NCBI GenBank assembly: GCA_016934415.1
Contig: JAFGSW010000010.1
Location: 1 to 64,000 of the forward strand
Origin: Spirochaetales bacterium
GTDB taxonomy: Bacteria; Spirochaetota; Spirochaetia; SZUA-6; RPPD01
Direction of reading: 5' to 3'
DNA: 64,000 nucleotides
Within the stretch, counting starts at the first letter, position 1. Each line of letters opens with the position of its first letter. Shown piece by piece: positions 42,109 through 51,500 of this stretch. The translations under genes and the position numbers were made by a program. The notes under the pieces are model-generated. The model searched no databases. It was given only the letters and a program-made list of their open reading frames with translations, and was not told the origin of the DNA.

Positions 42109-43086
42109 ATGAACACGAATCTTCTGGTTTTCCTTGTCATGTTTTTTTTCTCAAGCGCCGCTTTTTTAGCATGCCAATTTATTCCGCACACTGTCGCCGG
42201 GGACGATCCGACCGAGCCCCACGACGGTACCGTCTACAAGCTCGACATCACCTTGAGCGGCAGTTGTCAGAATCCCGCCTGGTCTCCGGACGGAAGATCG
42301 ATCGTCTTTACGAATTTCAAAGGCGGGTACAACAGGGGACAGGCCAATCTGATGGTCTACAACCTCGCGACGAAAGAGCTCAGGCCCCTGGTACTGGACG
42401 GAAACGACAATGTCAACGTGCCCGGATCGTCATGGAATCCCGCCATCCGGCACATTACCTTCGCCTCGTCGAGGGAACCCCATGACGAAATTTTCATCAT
42501 CCCGGACACCGGCGCGAGCGGGGACGAAATCAGGATCACGAACCGATCCCGGGACATGGCCTATGAGCCGACCTTCTCCCCCGACGGCCGATGGGTCGTC
42601 TTCGAATCCCATCCGGTCGACGTCGAGGACGAGGGCGTTATCATGAAGCACCGCGTGGATCAGACCGTGCAGTACGTTCCCCTGACCGATAACGGCCAGG
42701 ATTGCCGGCTCCCGAACTGGTCTCCCGCGGGCAATCTGATCGTCTACCAAAAATACTCATCCGGCCAATGGGACCTGTGGGTGATGGGCGCGGACGGCTC
42801 CGGCAAAAGGCAAATCACCTTCCGGCGGGGGGATGAGACGGACCCCTCCTTTTCACCCGACGGGAATTGGGTTATTTACAGCGAAGATTACGATCTCGCT
42901 CACGCCAATATCTATAAAATTGCGGCCGACGGCTCCACGGGACCGATCCGACTGACGTTCCACGACGATGGGTACGACGGAGCCCCCGCCATGTCCCGGG
43001 ACGGCACGAAGATAGCCTTTGAATCGTGCCGGGGCGATCCCGACGATTCGGCGGGCACGACGATCTGGGTACTCAACTATAACTGA
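42109..43086 (+). CDS. TolB-like beta-propeller lipoprotein (paralogue 2)
   Basis: A 325-residue lipoprotein (lipobox FLAC, Cys 22). At least five propeller blades are visible, marked by NPAWSPDGRSIVFTNF, EPTFSPDGRWVVFES, LPNWSPAGNLIVYQK, DPSFSPDGNWVIYSE and APAMSRDGTKIAFES. It is homologous along its length to 35447-36439; both share SG/TGS-x-QNP, a GGYN/RGYN turn and a DN-V-PG-W blade. Strong ribosome site GAGAGGAGG. Probably part of the exopolysaccharide machinery or its peptidoglycan/outer-membrane link, by location only. Confidence 0.8.
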   Translation: MNTNLLVFLVMFFFSSAAFLACQFIPHTVAGDDPTEPHDGTVYKLDITLSGSCQNPAWSPDGRSIVFTNFKGGYNRGQANLMVYNLATKELRPLVLDGNDNVNVPGSSWNPAIRHITFASSREPHDEIFIIPDTGASGDEIRITNRSRDMAYEPTFSPDGRWVVFESHPVDVEDEGVIMKHRVDQTVQYVPLTDNGQDCRLPNWSPAGNLIVYQKYSSGQWDLWVMGADGSGKRQITFRRGDETDPSFSPDGNWVIYSEDYDLAHANIYKIAADGSTGPIRLTFHDDGYDGAPAMSRDGTKIAFESCRGDPDDSAGTTIWVLNYN

Positions 43087-43184
43087 CGGCCCCTGTATCT
43101 TCAGCCGGCCAAGCATGCGCGCCAATGCGCGCCGCTCACTTCTCCTCGAGCTTTATCTCAACCTCGAAGGTATGGTTTGAATCG

Positions 43185-43214
43185 AAAAAACCGCCGATCG
43201 GTTCTTCGGCGGTT
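43185..43214 (-). terminator. rho-independent terminator of the small lipoprotein gene
   Basis: On the minus strand AACCGCCGA/TCGGCGGTT (9-bp stem, 8-base loop, 43189-43214) is followed by a run of six T residues. It lies about 35 bases beyond the stop codon at 43250. Confidence 0.75.
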
Positions 43215-43249
43215 GGGTCATTCTCTTTTTCCACATCGAGAGCGGTTAT

Positions 43250-43675
43250 TTACTTGAAAATCTCTTGGTAGACTTTTTTAAACTCTTCCGTGGCTTTCAC
43301 CACAACGGAATCGTTCGCCCATTCCAATCGCTGGGTGGTGCTGTACGAATTAAACGTTTCCACCTCTTTCAGCAGTTTGTTCAGATCCTCCGCGGAAACT
43401 CCTTCCGGCAGAAAATTCACGTCCGGCTTGCCCGAAAAAAACCCCGGGTAATCCGCCTTCAGTCTGTTCAACTTCGGCTCGAGGGAGATAAGTTCGTTTT
43501 TCAAATTCGTGGTAAGGTCGGCCAAATCGTCCGCGCTCTTTATCTCTTCCATTCTCTTATTCGCCTTCTCCATGACATCGGCGAGTTCCCTTATTCCGTA
43601 CTTTGTCCCGCCCCCGCAGGAAACGATACAAAGCGCCGAAATCAGGCAGCACAGTAAAACAATCGCTCGTTTCAT
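43250..43675 (-). CDS. small lipoprotein of unknown function
   Basis: A 141-residue lipoprotein (lipobox IVSC, Cys 20). The mature part is highly charged and helical, with a likely coiled coil around residues 30-75 and no recognised domain. It stands alone with its own terminator, between the propeller lipoprotein and the O-acetylation genes. AGGGG precedes the ATG at normal distance. Confidence 0.7.
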   Translation of the reverse strand: MKRAIVLLCCLISALCIVSCGGGTKYGIRELADVMEKANKRMEEIKSADDLADLTTNLKNELISLEPKLNRLKADYPGFFSGKPDVNFLPEGVSAEDLNKLLKEVETFNSYSTTQRLEWANDSVVVKATEEFKKVYQEIFK

Positions 43676-43950
43676 ATCAGCATCCCCTGTTGAAAAAATA
43701 TCGCGTCCGATCGGTGTGCATCATGACGCTTAATCGAAACGGTTATTCTCGAACAGTATAATAAATGGAAAGTGATTTGTAAACCTTATAGAGAGAACCC
43801 GCCGGAGGGAAATTAAGGGCCGGCGGCGGCAGACTTTATCCCCATTGACTTAAATCCGCGAGAGGCCTATTATCGATCAGCAAGGAAATTGCTGTACAAT
43901 TAAGCAATCCGCATTATTTTCTGAAGCTCTACCGGTTCAAAGGAGGAAAA

Positions 43951-44436
43951 ATGAAAAAGGGTTCGCTTGTGCTCATTGCGCTCATTTCATTGGGATGCAT
44001 CCCGCCCGCGGACGATAACGCCGTCGCGCCCACCGCCGGCAATGCCGTCGCGCCCGCCCAGGCCGTGCAATACGCGGTGGAGCCGCCTCATGTGCTTTTA
44101 ACCGCCGGCGCCACGTGTCCCGGCAATGCGGCCCGGTTGAATATCATATACTGCAATTTCGGAACGGCGCGATTGGTTGAAATCTACCAGGCCATCGGGA
44201 CGGGACCGTTCGTTAAAATAAGGGCGTTTCGGGGCTCCATCACACAGTATGACGTAAGGCCATTGATCAATCGCGTCTCTTACAGATTCTACGCGAGAGT
44301 CTTACGGCGGGCCGACAATCTCTGGTACAACTCGAGCATCAGTTCCGTGATGGTCGATTGCCAGGGCGGCTCAAGCAGCTCAAGCAGCTCCAGTTCCAGC
44401 AGTTCGAGTAGCTCCAGCTCAAGCAGCGGAATGTAG
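43951..44436 (+). CDS. lipoprotein with C-terminal poly-serine tract
   Basis: A 161-residue lipoprotein (lipobox SLGC, Cys 16). The mature part has an Ala/Val/Pro-rich segment, then a fibronectin-III-like beta domain (about 50-140) with three Cys residues. It ends with a run of nineteen serines and GM. The serines use mixed codons (TCA, AGC, TCC, AGT, TCG), so the tract is not simple slippage of one codon. Poly-Ser runs usually link two domains; here nothing follows, which suggests loss of a downstream domain or a surface tail. Strong AGGAGG ribosome site. Confidence 0.7.
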   Translation: MKKGSLVLIALISLGCIPPADDNAVAPTAGNAVAPAQAVQYAVEPPHVLLTAGATCPGNAARLNIIYCNFGTARLVEIYQAIGTGPFVKIRAFRGSITQYDVRPLINRVSYRFYARVLRRADNLWYNSSISSVMVDCQGGSSSSSSSSSSSSSSSSSSSGM

Positions 44437-44518
44437 AGCCCCCGCGTAGTATAGCAGACCGGCTGAAAAGAGCCGGACCCGCGAAGAAGGCCCGCGCATT
44501 GACCGCCAAACGATGTTG

Positions 44519-44557
44519 ATAACAAAACGGCGGAACAAGGGCCCGTCGTTTTGTTAT
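44519..44557. terminator. bidirectional hairpin terminator
   Basis: ATAACAAAACG (44519-44529) pairs with CGTTTTGTTAT (44547-44557). It sits between converging genes, with TTTT inside the arm on the plus strand and equally on the minus strand. A smaller hairpin, CCGGCT/AGCCGG, lies at 44459-44476. Confidence 0.6.
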
Positions 44558-44595
44558 TTGAGAAAGAATATCCCGGTGCCACGACCGGCCGCTTC

Positions 44596-46653
44596 CTAAT
44601 ATCCGTAGATATCTATTCCGGAAAAATCCCCCGGCTTCTTCAGATTATCATCGAAGACGATTTCCTTTTTCACCGCCGGACCGGTCAACCTCACATATGC
44701 GGCGGGATGGACGGAATCAAAGGCAATGACCTGTTCGTCGTCCGCGCCGCCGGCGCTTCGGCACGTGTAAAGGGAAAACCAGTTCTTTCCGTCGATCGAG
44801 GTCTCGATGGCGAACGGCGCCCGTTCGACGGTATCGCGGCGGAGCCTCAACCTCATGCTGGCGACGAGGTTCGTCTTTTCCAGCTTGAAGGTCAGGGCCT
44901 CCAGGGGATTCCCGTCCTTGTCGGCCGCGTTCTTTTCCAGATACGTTTTTTTCAATTTCGTCAATTGCGCATCCGCCCGGACCGCATGGAAATGGTCGAA
45001 GTAGACATCGCTGTCGTAATCCTCCAGATCGTCGACCACCTGCATCGTTCCAATTTTCTTCGTGTTGTGGGTCGCCGGGAGCCATTTCTCCAGGTAGAAG
45101 TGGAGCGCGTTTCCCTTTTTCAGTATCGAGTCCTTTATTATTTTGAAATTTTCCAAAAATCTGCCGTACACGATGATCGTCTTGTCTTTGGTCAAATCGG
45201 AGGAAAGCCCGTCCGTGACCCGCACGTGAAATGCGTACAGCGCGTCCGGGTAATCGAATTTTTTCACTTCCGGAATTACCGAAACCCGGGCCACTTCTCC
45301 GGCGACCCATTCAAGCTTTCTGTCCTGCGTTACGGTAAAGCCGTTCCGCAGCGCGACGGGCTGCGGGTCGATGCGCCGCGCCGGTTCGGAGGCGGTTCTC
45401 TCAGGCTCCGGCATCGTGACGACGTGCCAAGCGTCCTGATCGGTGACGCCTTGGAACGTCGAACCGTATATCTCCCAGATGACGACCTTCGGTTCCTTTC
45501 CCCTTCCCGCGACGTACTGCCTGTACCAGTTCGGCGGTTCGGCGGCCCCCGCGTCTTTGCTGATGGCGGCGGGGATGATCCGCGTGTAGTAGGCCAGATG
45601 GGCGTAGATCCCGGATGAGGTGTCCGCCGCGTGGGGGATGAAGCTGTCCCCCATGAGGAGCACGGGCGAGTCTTCGAACGACCTGGCCGGCTCGATCTTT
45701 CGATTCTTATAGGTGATGCTCACTCTCCGGTATGTCGGACTATACGGCATGCGGGACGCTATATAGGAAATGCTCAATTTGTCCCAATGCGGAATCAGAG
45801 CGGGCGTCTTGACGGTGATGGGGACCCTCTCGATCGAAGCGGGATCCAGGTAATACTTCTCTTCGAACCGGAATCTTTGGAGCCGCTGCCCGAGCTCCCA
45901 GCCGACGATATCGAGACCGGCCTGCCCCCAGTGGTGGTCGATGTAATTGATCGTCGTATTGTCCCCGGAATAGGTCTTGTAGAGGTCGAGAAGATCGATC
46001 ACCTCGACGTCGTATTGCAGGAGCTTGGCGATCATGTGCGCCCAGGGATGCCAGATGACGTCCTCCACGTGGATATCCTTGTGCAGTTTATGCGCGTGTA
46101 ATTGCGCGGCATTGGGCACGGGCACGACGATGAGAGAGACGCCTCTTTTTTTGAGCTGCCGGTCGAACTGAATGATGGCCGTCATCGCGTCGCTCCCCGC
46201 AGCCCCGAGCAGCGGCGTTATTTCCTTATAGGCATAGTTGGCCGGATCGGCCGGCGTAAAGTCCTGCCGGGGCACGCGCGTGACGTCGCGCAACCTGAAA
46301 ATATGGCCGGTCGGGTTGGTTCCGTCCACTCTTTTCGTCGCGCCGATCACTTGCTTCACCAGCCGGGAATCGGCCATATGCTCGAGGCGCTTCTCGGCGA
46401 TTTTCCGGTCCCGCTCGATGTACAATCGCCTCTGCTCGGCCGGATCCTTCGCGTCCTTCAATAAAAGATCGTAGGTTGCCTGGATTTTATTGAAATACTG
46501 ATAGTATTCCGAATCATGATTGACGCGCCAGTAGGCGTCCCCTTCCCGTTCCAGGGAATAGGTTTCAGGCGGAGCGAGGCTGAGAGGAGTCGTCTGGCAG
46601 CCCGCACAAAGCGCCATTAAAACGAATAAAACAAGAAATACGGTCTTTTTCAC
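44596..46653 (-). CDS. AlgJ/AlgX-like SGNH acetylation protein with C-terminal sandwich domain
   Basis: A lipoprotein of about 685 residues (lipobox CAGC). The SGNH-type domain holds VPVPNAAQLHAHK, the catalytic dyad in YIDHHWGQAG (about 240) and the nucleophile Ser in VLLMGDSFIPH (about 335), as in alginate O-acetylation proteins AlgJ/AlgX. The C-terminal 170 residues look like a discoidin-type sandwich (AIETSIDGKNWFSLY, AAYVRLTGP) and may bind carbohydrate. I prefer GTG 46653, which has AAAGGA at good spacing; an in-frame ATG at 46668 lacks a site. It is divergent from the MBOAT gene. Confidence 0.75.
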   Translation of the reverse strand: MKKTVFLVLFVLMALCAGCQTTPLSLAPPETYSLEREGDAYWRVNHDSEYYQYFNKIQATYDLLLKDAKDPAEQRRLYIERDRKIAEKRLEHMADSRLVKQVIGATKRVDGTNPTGHIFRLRDVTRVPRQDFTPADPANYAYKEITPLLGAAGSDAMTAIIQFDRQLKKRGVSLIVVPVPNAAQLHAHKLHKDIHVEDVIWHPWAHMIAKLLQYDVEVIDLLDLYKTYSGDNTTINYIDHHWGQAGLDIVGWELGQRLQRFRFEEKYYLDPASIERVPITVKTPALIPHWDKLSISYIASRMPYSPTYRRVSITYKNRKIEPARSFEDSPVLLMGDSFIPHAADTSSGIYAHLAYYTRIIPAAISKDAGAAEPPNWYRQYVAGRGKEPKVVIWEIYGSTFQGVTDQDAWHVVTMPEPERTASEPARRIDPQPVALRNGFTVTQDRKLEWVAGEVARVSVIPEVKKFDYPDALYAFHVRVTDGLSSDLTKDKTIIVYGRFLENFKIIKDSILKKGNALHFYLEKWLPATHNTKKIGTMQVVDDLEDYDSDVYFDHFHAVRADAQLTKLKKTYLEKNAADKDGNPLEALTFKLEKTNLVASMRLRLRRDTVERAPFAIETSIDGKNWFSLYTCRSAGGADDEQVIAFDSVHPAAYVRLTGPAVKKEIVFDDNLKKPGDFSGIDIYGY

Positions 46654-46997
46654 GGCAAATCCTTTCATGAGAGGTTTTCAACATTGGGATTGCTTAAGAA
46701 GTTCAAAAATACCAATAAAAAACCATGACTCAACGGTTTCACCAGATGGATTAAAACCCGAAAACTTGGTTCTTCGGCCTTTTTATTAATGTATAATGTA
46801 CGCGTCATATTTCTGTCAAGTTAATCTCCATGGATGATTCATTCGAAGACGAGGGAATGCCCGCGCCGGCCGCGCGAAACTACCCCTTGAAAAAATTCCC
46901 GTGATATATATTATTCTTAAGAGGGCGGCATCGACGAGCGGCGGCATTGCTCCGTTTTTCAATATTACGCCCGATATTTCGCAGGGCGTACATATTC

Positions 46998-48434
46998 ATG
47001 GTATTCAGCTCGCATGTATTCATTTTTTATTTCCTGCCCCTGGTACTCATCGTCTACTACATTCTGCCCAAGAAACTGAAGCACCTGGCTCTGACTCTCT
47101 TGAGCTACGTCTTTTACGGCTGGGCGAATCCGATTTTCATCGTCCTGATGTTCGTCTCGACCGTCATCGATTACACCTGCGGCTGGATCATTCACAGCCA
47201 GTTTCCAAAAGCGAAGGATCGGATCACCGGCCGGACGACGATCCAGAAATTGGCATTGGTCGCCTCGATCTGCACGAATTTGTCCCTGCTGGGATTCTTC
47301 AAATACTTCAATTTATTCGTCGACAGCGGCAATGCGGTCTTGTCCTTTTTGGGGTTGAGCGATCACGCGATCAGCCTCGCTTTCACCGTGGCGCTCCCCC
47401 TGGGCATCAGTTTTTACACCTTTCAGTCCATGAGTTACACGATCGACGTCTACCGGGGCAGGGTCGGCGTCATGAAAAACTTCATCGATTTCGCCTGCTA
47501 CGTGTCCCTGTTCCCCCAGCTGGTGGCCGGCCCCATCATCAGGTTCGCGGAAGTGGCGGATCAATTCAAGAACCGAACGCACACGTTCGAAAAATTCGCG
47601 CGGGGGTTCGCCTTCCTGGCCCTGGGCCTGGCCAAGAAGGTCCTGATCGCCAACGCCTGCGGCAAGGCGGCGGACCTGGTCTTCGGCACCTCGGGCGTCC
47701 CATTTTACACCGCCTGGTACGGCGTCGCCGCGTACGCCTTCCAGATATATTTCGATTTCAGCGGCTATTCCGACATGGCGATCGGCCTGGGATTGATGCT
47801 CGGGTTCGTGTTCCCGAAAAACTTCGATTCGCCGTACCACGCCCAATCGTTCACGGAATTCTGGAGACGATGGCATCTCTCCCTGTCGACCTGGCTGCGG
47901 GATTACCTGTACATCCCCCTGGGCGGGAACAGAAAGGGGGACCTGCGCACGTTCGGCAATCTCCTGGTGGTCATGCTCCTGGGCGGCCTCTGGCACGGCG
48001 CGTCCTGGAACTTCGTCATTTGGGGGGGGATCCACGGCCTGCTTTTGGCGATCGAGCGGCTGAACGGGGGCAAGCCCCTGTACCACAGGCTGCCCGCCCC
48101 CTTGCGGACGGCGGTCACCTTCGTCATCACCCTGTTTACCTGGGTGTTTTTCAGGGCGGAAACCCTGCCCCGGGCGATCGAATACATCGGCAGCATGTTC
48201 GGATTGACGCCGGTTTTGGAGACGTCATTTTTGCAGCATCCGATTTTATACAATCCATATTACGTCGTCACGCTCATCGTCGCGGTCGTCATCACCTGGT
48301 TCGGCAAGCAAACCTGGGACTGGACGAAAAAAATATCCTGGAAAAAGGCGGCCGTCGCCGCCGGTCTTTTCGGCGTTTCGGTGGTCATGCTCACGACCCA
48401 GGCGTACAATCCGTTCATTTACTTCATATTTTAG
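46998..48434 (+). CDS. algI: AlgI-type MBOAT O-acyltransferase
   Basis: A 478-residue inner-membrane protein with about eleven helices. It moves acetyl groups across the membrane for polysaccharide O-acetylation. MBOAT hallmarks are FQIYFDFSGYSDMAIGLG, EFWRRWHLSLSTWLRDY followed by IPLGGNRKG, and the catalytic His in GGLWHGASWNF (about 332). I start at ATG 46998, which begins the first helix (MVFSSHVFIFYFLPL); upstream codons are not membrane-like. The two following genes are AlgJ/AlgX-like, completing an acetylation module. Confidence 0.93.
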   Translation: MVFSSHVFIFYFLPLVLIVYYILPKKLKHLALTLLSYVFYGWANPIFIVLMFVSTVIDYTCGWIIHSQFPKAKDRITGRTTIQKLALVASICTNLSLLGFFKYFNLFVDSGNAVLSFLGLSDHAISLAFTVALPLGISFYTFQSMSYTIDVYRGRVGVMKNFIDFACYVSLFPQLVAGPIIRFAEVADQFKNRTHTFEKFARGFAFLALGLAKKVLIANACGKAADLVFGTSGVPFYTAWYGVAAYAFQIYFDFSGYSDMAIGLGLMLGFVFPKNFDSPYHAQSFTEFWRRWHLSLSTWLRDYLYIPLGGNRKGDLRTFGNLLVVMLLGGLWHGASWNFVIWGGIHGLLLAIERLNGGKPLYHRLPAPLRTAVTFVITLFTWVFFRAETLPRAIEYIGSMFGLTPVLETSFLQHPILYNPYYVVTLIVAVVITWFGKQTWDWTKKISWKKAAVAAGLFGVSVVMLTTQAYNPFIYFIF

Positions 48435-48461
48435 GAGGCCGACACAAGCGGGACGGGAATC

Positions 48462-50171
48462 ATGAAGGAAAAGCTGTCAAGGGAAGAACAGGCGAAACTC
48501 GAAATCGGTAAAACCGACATCTCGAAGGCCGCATCGCGCGCGTTGGTCGTCGTCTTCCTCCTCGCGATCGCCTCCGTGCCGATCGTGCAGGGGATTCACG
48601 AGCTCGCCGGCTACCTCGCCGGAAAAGAAAAATCGCTTTTACCCTCGTTTTTCACCATGTATTCCGATGTCGGCGAAAGCGTAAAGAAGCTCGCGGACGG
48701 CCGGAAGGATTTCGCGTCAGGCGTGTTCGACGCGAACGAACATCTTCTCCAGGGCATCATCAGGTACGAGGACGATCTGGAGAACGATTCGGTGTTTCGA
48801 AACGCCGTCATTCCCCCCTCCCAGGCCCTCTTCGCCAAGGCGTTTCACCTCGGCAACGAAAACGTCGTCATCGGAAGGGACGGCTGGCTTTTTTACGAAC
48901 CGGGCATACGGTACCTCACCTCGGCGGTCGGCGAAAACGCCGTCGCGGCAGACAGGAGCTCGGCCAAGGCCAATACGGTCTTCGTGGAAAAGAAGGCGGG
49001 CCCCCTGCAGGCGATCGTCGATTTCAACCGGCAGCTCCGGGAGAGAAACATCAGGCTTATTCTTATGCCCGTTCCCATCAAGCCCATGTTTTATCCGGAA
49101 AAAATATCCGTTCAATTCAACGGCGCGAACGGATACCTGCGCAATCCCTATTTCGACGAACTGAAAAAGGAACTGGAAGAACAGGGCATCCCGATCGTGG
49201 ATACGGCGCCCCTGCTCGAGCGACTGAAAAAAACATCCGGCCGTGAAATTTTCCTCAAAATGGATTCCCACTGGACACCGGAAACCGTCGCCGCCGCGGC
49301 CGAGAGCCTGGCGGCGTTCATTGAAAAGAATATCGATCTTTCCATATACAATTCCCGGCCGTTGAAAACGAGGACCATCGACGTCGTCAATGTCGGGGAC
49401 ATCGCCCGAATGCTTTTGAAAAGCGATACGGCGGGCCCGGAATACACGGAGCGGGCGTCGATCACGCAAATCGTATCGAACAACAACGAACCCTGGTCTT
49501 CAGACCGAAACGCGGAGATTCTCTTCCTGGGAGACAGCTTCGCCAACATCTATTCCCTCGGCGCCATGGGCTGGGGGGAATCGGCCGGTCTCGTCGAGCA
49601 GCTTTCGTTTTTTCTGAATCGCCCCATAGACAGAATAGTGCGGAACGACAACGGCGCCTTCGCCACCAGGCAGGCCCTGCAGTACGAGCTCTCCCGCGGC
49701 AGGGACCGGCTGGCCGGCAAGAAGGTCGTCGTCTGGGAGTTCGCCGTCCGCGAATTGGCGACGGGCGACTGGAAAACGCTCCCCCTGAAACTGAACGAAA
49801 GCCGGGAGAGCTCCTTCTTCACGCCCGAAGCGGGCAAGGAGGCCGTGGTGACGGGCGTCGTCGGCGACGTTTCCTCGCGGCCGATTCCCGGCACCACTCC
49901 GTACAAAGACCACATCATGACGTTTCACCTGGTGGATGTTATAATTAATGGGGAGACGGAGAAAACGTACGACGCGCTGGTGTACGCGTTCAGCATGACG
50001 GACAACGTTCCCGCCCCCGCCTCCCAGTACCGGGTGGGGCAGAACATCACCGTGCGCCTGAAAAGATGGTACGACGTGAACGACAAGTACGACAGCATCA
50101 ACCGGTCGGAAATCGACGACGGGGAACTGCTGTTCGAGGACCCGTGCTGGGCCGAGGAGATCATCCAATGA
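48462..50171 (+). CDS. AlgJ-like membrane-anchored SGNH acetyltransferase
   Basis: A 569-residue protein with one N-terminal membrane helix (about 26-46) and a periplasmic SGNH domain. Key motifs are GRDGWLFYEPG near 143, LMPVPIKPMFYPEK near 200, the D-x-H dyad in KMDSHWTPE (about 268) and the Ser nucleophile in LFLGDSFANIY (about 352). It probably takes acetyl groups from the MBOAT protein and passes them to the polymer. It lies 27 bases downstream of the MBOAT gene and its stop overlaps the next start. Confidence 0.85.
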   Translation: MKEKLSREEQAKLEIGKTDISKAASRALVVVFLLAIASVPIVQGIHELAGYLAGKEKSLLPSFFTMYSDVGESVKKLADGRKDFASGVFDANEHLLQGIIRYEDDLENDSVFRNAVIPPSQALFAKAFHLGNENVVIGRDGWLFYEPGIRYLTSAVGENAVAADRSSAKANTVFVEKKAGPLQAIVDFNRQLRERNIRLILMPVPIKPMFYPEKISVQFNGANGYLRNPYFDELKKELEEQGIPIVDTAPLLERLKKTSGREIFLKMDSHWTPETVAAAAESLAAFIEKNIDLSIYNSRPLKTRTIDVVNVGDIARMLLKSDTAGPEYTERASITQIVSNNNEPWSSDRNAEILFLGDSFANIYSLGAMGWGESAGLVEQLSFFLNRPIDRIVRNDNGAFATRQALQYELSRGRDRLAGKKVVVWEFAVRELATGDWKTLPLKLNESRESSFFTPEAGKEAVVTGVVGDVSSRPIPGTTPYKDHIMTFHLVDVIINGETEKTYDALVYAFSMTDNVPAPASQYRVGQNITVRLKRWYDVNDKYDSINRSEIDDGELLFEDPCWAEEIIQ

Positions 50172-51214
50172 ACAATAGCGCGCTCGCATTCGTATTCGCG
50201 ATACTGGGCGGTTTCGCCGCGTACGGCCAGCCGGCGGTTGACGCCGCGTTCTTCGATTACTGCGCACAGACCGTCCGCACAACCGTCGATCCGAGAACGG
50301 TGCGGGGCCTCGACGACTGGTTTTTTTTCAAACCCGAACTGGCCCATCTCTCCAAAAAGGCCTTTTGGGGCAACAACAGCCGGACGGTTTCCGCGTCGAA
50401 AAAAGCGGAATGGGCGGACCCCCTGCCCGCCGTCGTCGATTTCAACGAACGGCTTAATAAGAGGGGCATCGAGCTCATCTTCATCCCGGTGCCCGCGAAA
50501 GCGGCCGTCTACCCGGACATGCTGAAGGGGTCTCCCGTCACAAACGCCGCCAATCGCCTGGACTATTTTCACGCCGAGTTCTACAAGCTGCTGCGCAGCA
50601 AGGGCGTGAACGTCGTCGATATCGCGCCGCTCTTGCTCGCTCATCGCAATGACAAGCGCGGCCCCGTCTACTGCGCAACCGACACCCATTGGTCGGGTTC
50701 GGCGTGCGAGCTCGCCGCGGACGCGCTGGCGAAGGAAATCAAGAAGGAAAATTGGTATACTAGCGTTTCGAAACTCAGTCTCTCGGCGGAAAGAAAGAGC
50801 ATTTCCATCAGCGGGGACCTGGTCGATAAAAAGTCATCCCCGGTGAAAGAAAAAATCAACCTGCGCCGTATCGTCGACAAAAAAACCGGGTCGCCCGTTT
50901 CGCCGCGGGACTCGAGCCCCGTGGTCCTCCTGGGAGACAGCCACACCCTGGTTTTCCACGCGGGCGGCGACATGTACGCGGAAGGCGCAGGTCTGGCGGA
51001 CCAACTCGCCTACGAGCTGGGATTCCCGGTGGATTTGATCGGCGTGCGCGGCTCGGGATCGACCGCCTCCAGGGTCAACCTGTACCGGAAGAGCAAAGCC
51101 GATCCGAACTACCTGTCCGGCAAAAAAGTCGTGATCTGGTGCCTGTCCGTCAGGGAATTCACCGAGAGCGCCGAGGGGTGGAGATCGGTCCCGATCGGTC
51201 CCGGGAACGAATGA
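50168..51214 (+). CDS. AlgX/AlgJ-like SGNH O-acetyltransferase
   Basis: A 348-residue secreted protein (signal peptide ending AAYG-Q). GLDDWFFFKPEL, FIPVPAKAAVYPD, the dyad ATDTHWSGSA (about 175) and VVLLGDSHTLVFH (about 257) give a complete SGNH active site. It is the third such protein in the locus and the second in this operon; its ATG overlaps the upstream stop. Having several AlgJ/AlgX-like proteins suggests separate transfer steps or several acetylation positions. Confidence 0.85.
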   Translation: MNNSALAFVFAILGGFAAYGQPAVDAAFFDYCAQTVRTTVDPRTVRGLDDWFFFKPELAHLSKKAFWGNNSRTVSASKKAEWADPLPAVVDFNERLNKRGIELIFIPVPAKAAVYPDMLKGSPVTNAANRLDYFHAEFYKLLRSKGVNVVDIAPLLLAHRNDKRGPVYCATDTHWSGSACELAADALAKEIKKENWYTSVSKLSLSAERKSISISGDLVDKKSSPVKEKINLRRIVDKKTGSPVSPRDSSPVVLLGDSHTLVFHAGGDMYAEGAGLADQLAYELGFPVDLIGVRGSGSTASRVNLYRKSKADPNYLSGKKVVIWCLSVREFTESAEGWRSVPIGPGNE

Positions 51215-51370
51215 ATCACTTTTCTTGATCAGAAAAACGAAATAACCCTACGCCGCTGCGATTCGTTTCCTTATAAACAAAGTTCACAACCGTCTTAATC
51301 GTGAGGTTTGACGAATAGACGGCGCCTGTGGCGCGGCGGTCTCATCGCTGAAGAAAGTGCGTTACCAACT

Positions 51371-51399
51371 CTGAAAAAGCGCGCCCCGCGTGGTATAAT
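51371..51399 (+). promoter_or_regulatory. candidate promoter of the repeat lipoprotein
   Basis: A perfect -10 box TATAAT (51394-51399) follows CTGAAA (51371-51376) at 17 bases; the -35 match is poor. The leader to the ATG would be about 95 bases. Confidence 0.45.
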
Positions 51400-51500
51400 T
51401 CAAACATGTTTTTTATAAACAGTATCGGGCCTCCGCGAATCGTATTTCTCCCACCGAAAGACACCCTTCGTTTTTTAACCCAGACACAAGGAGACGACCG

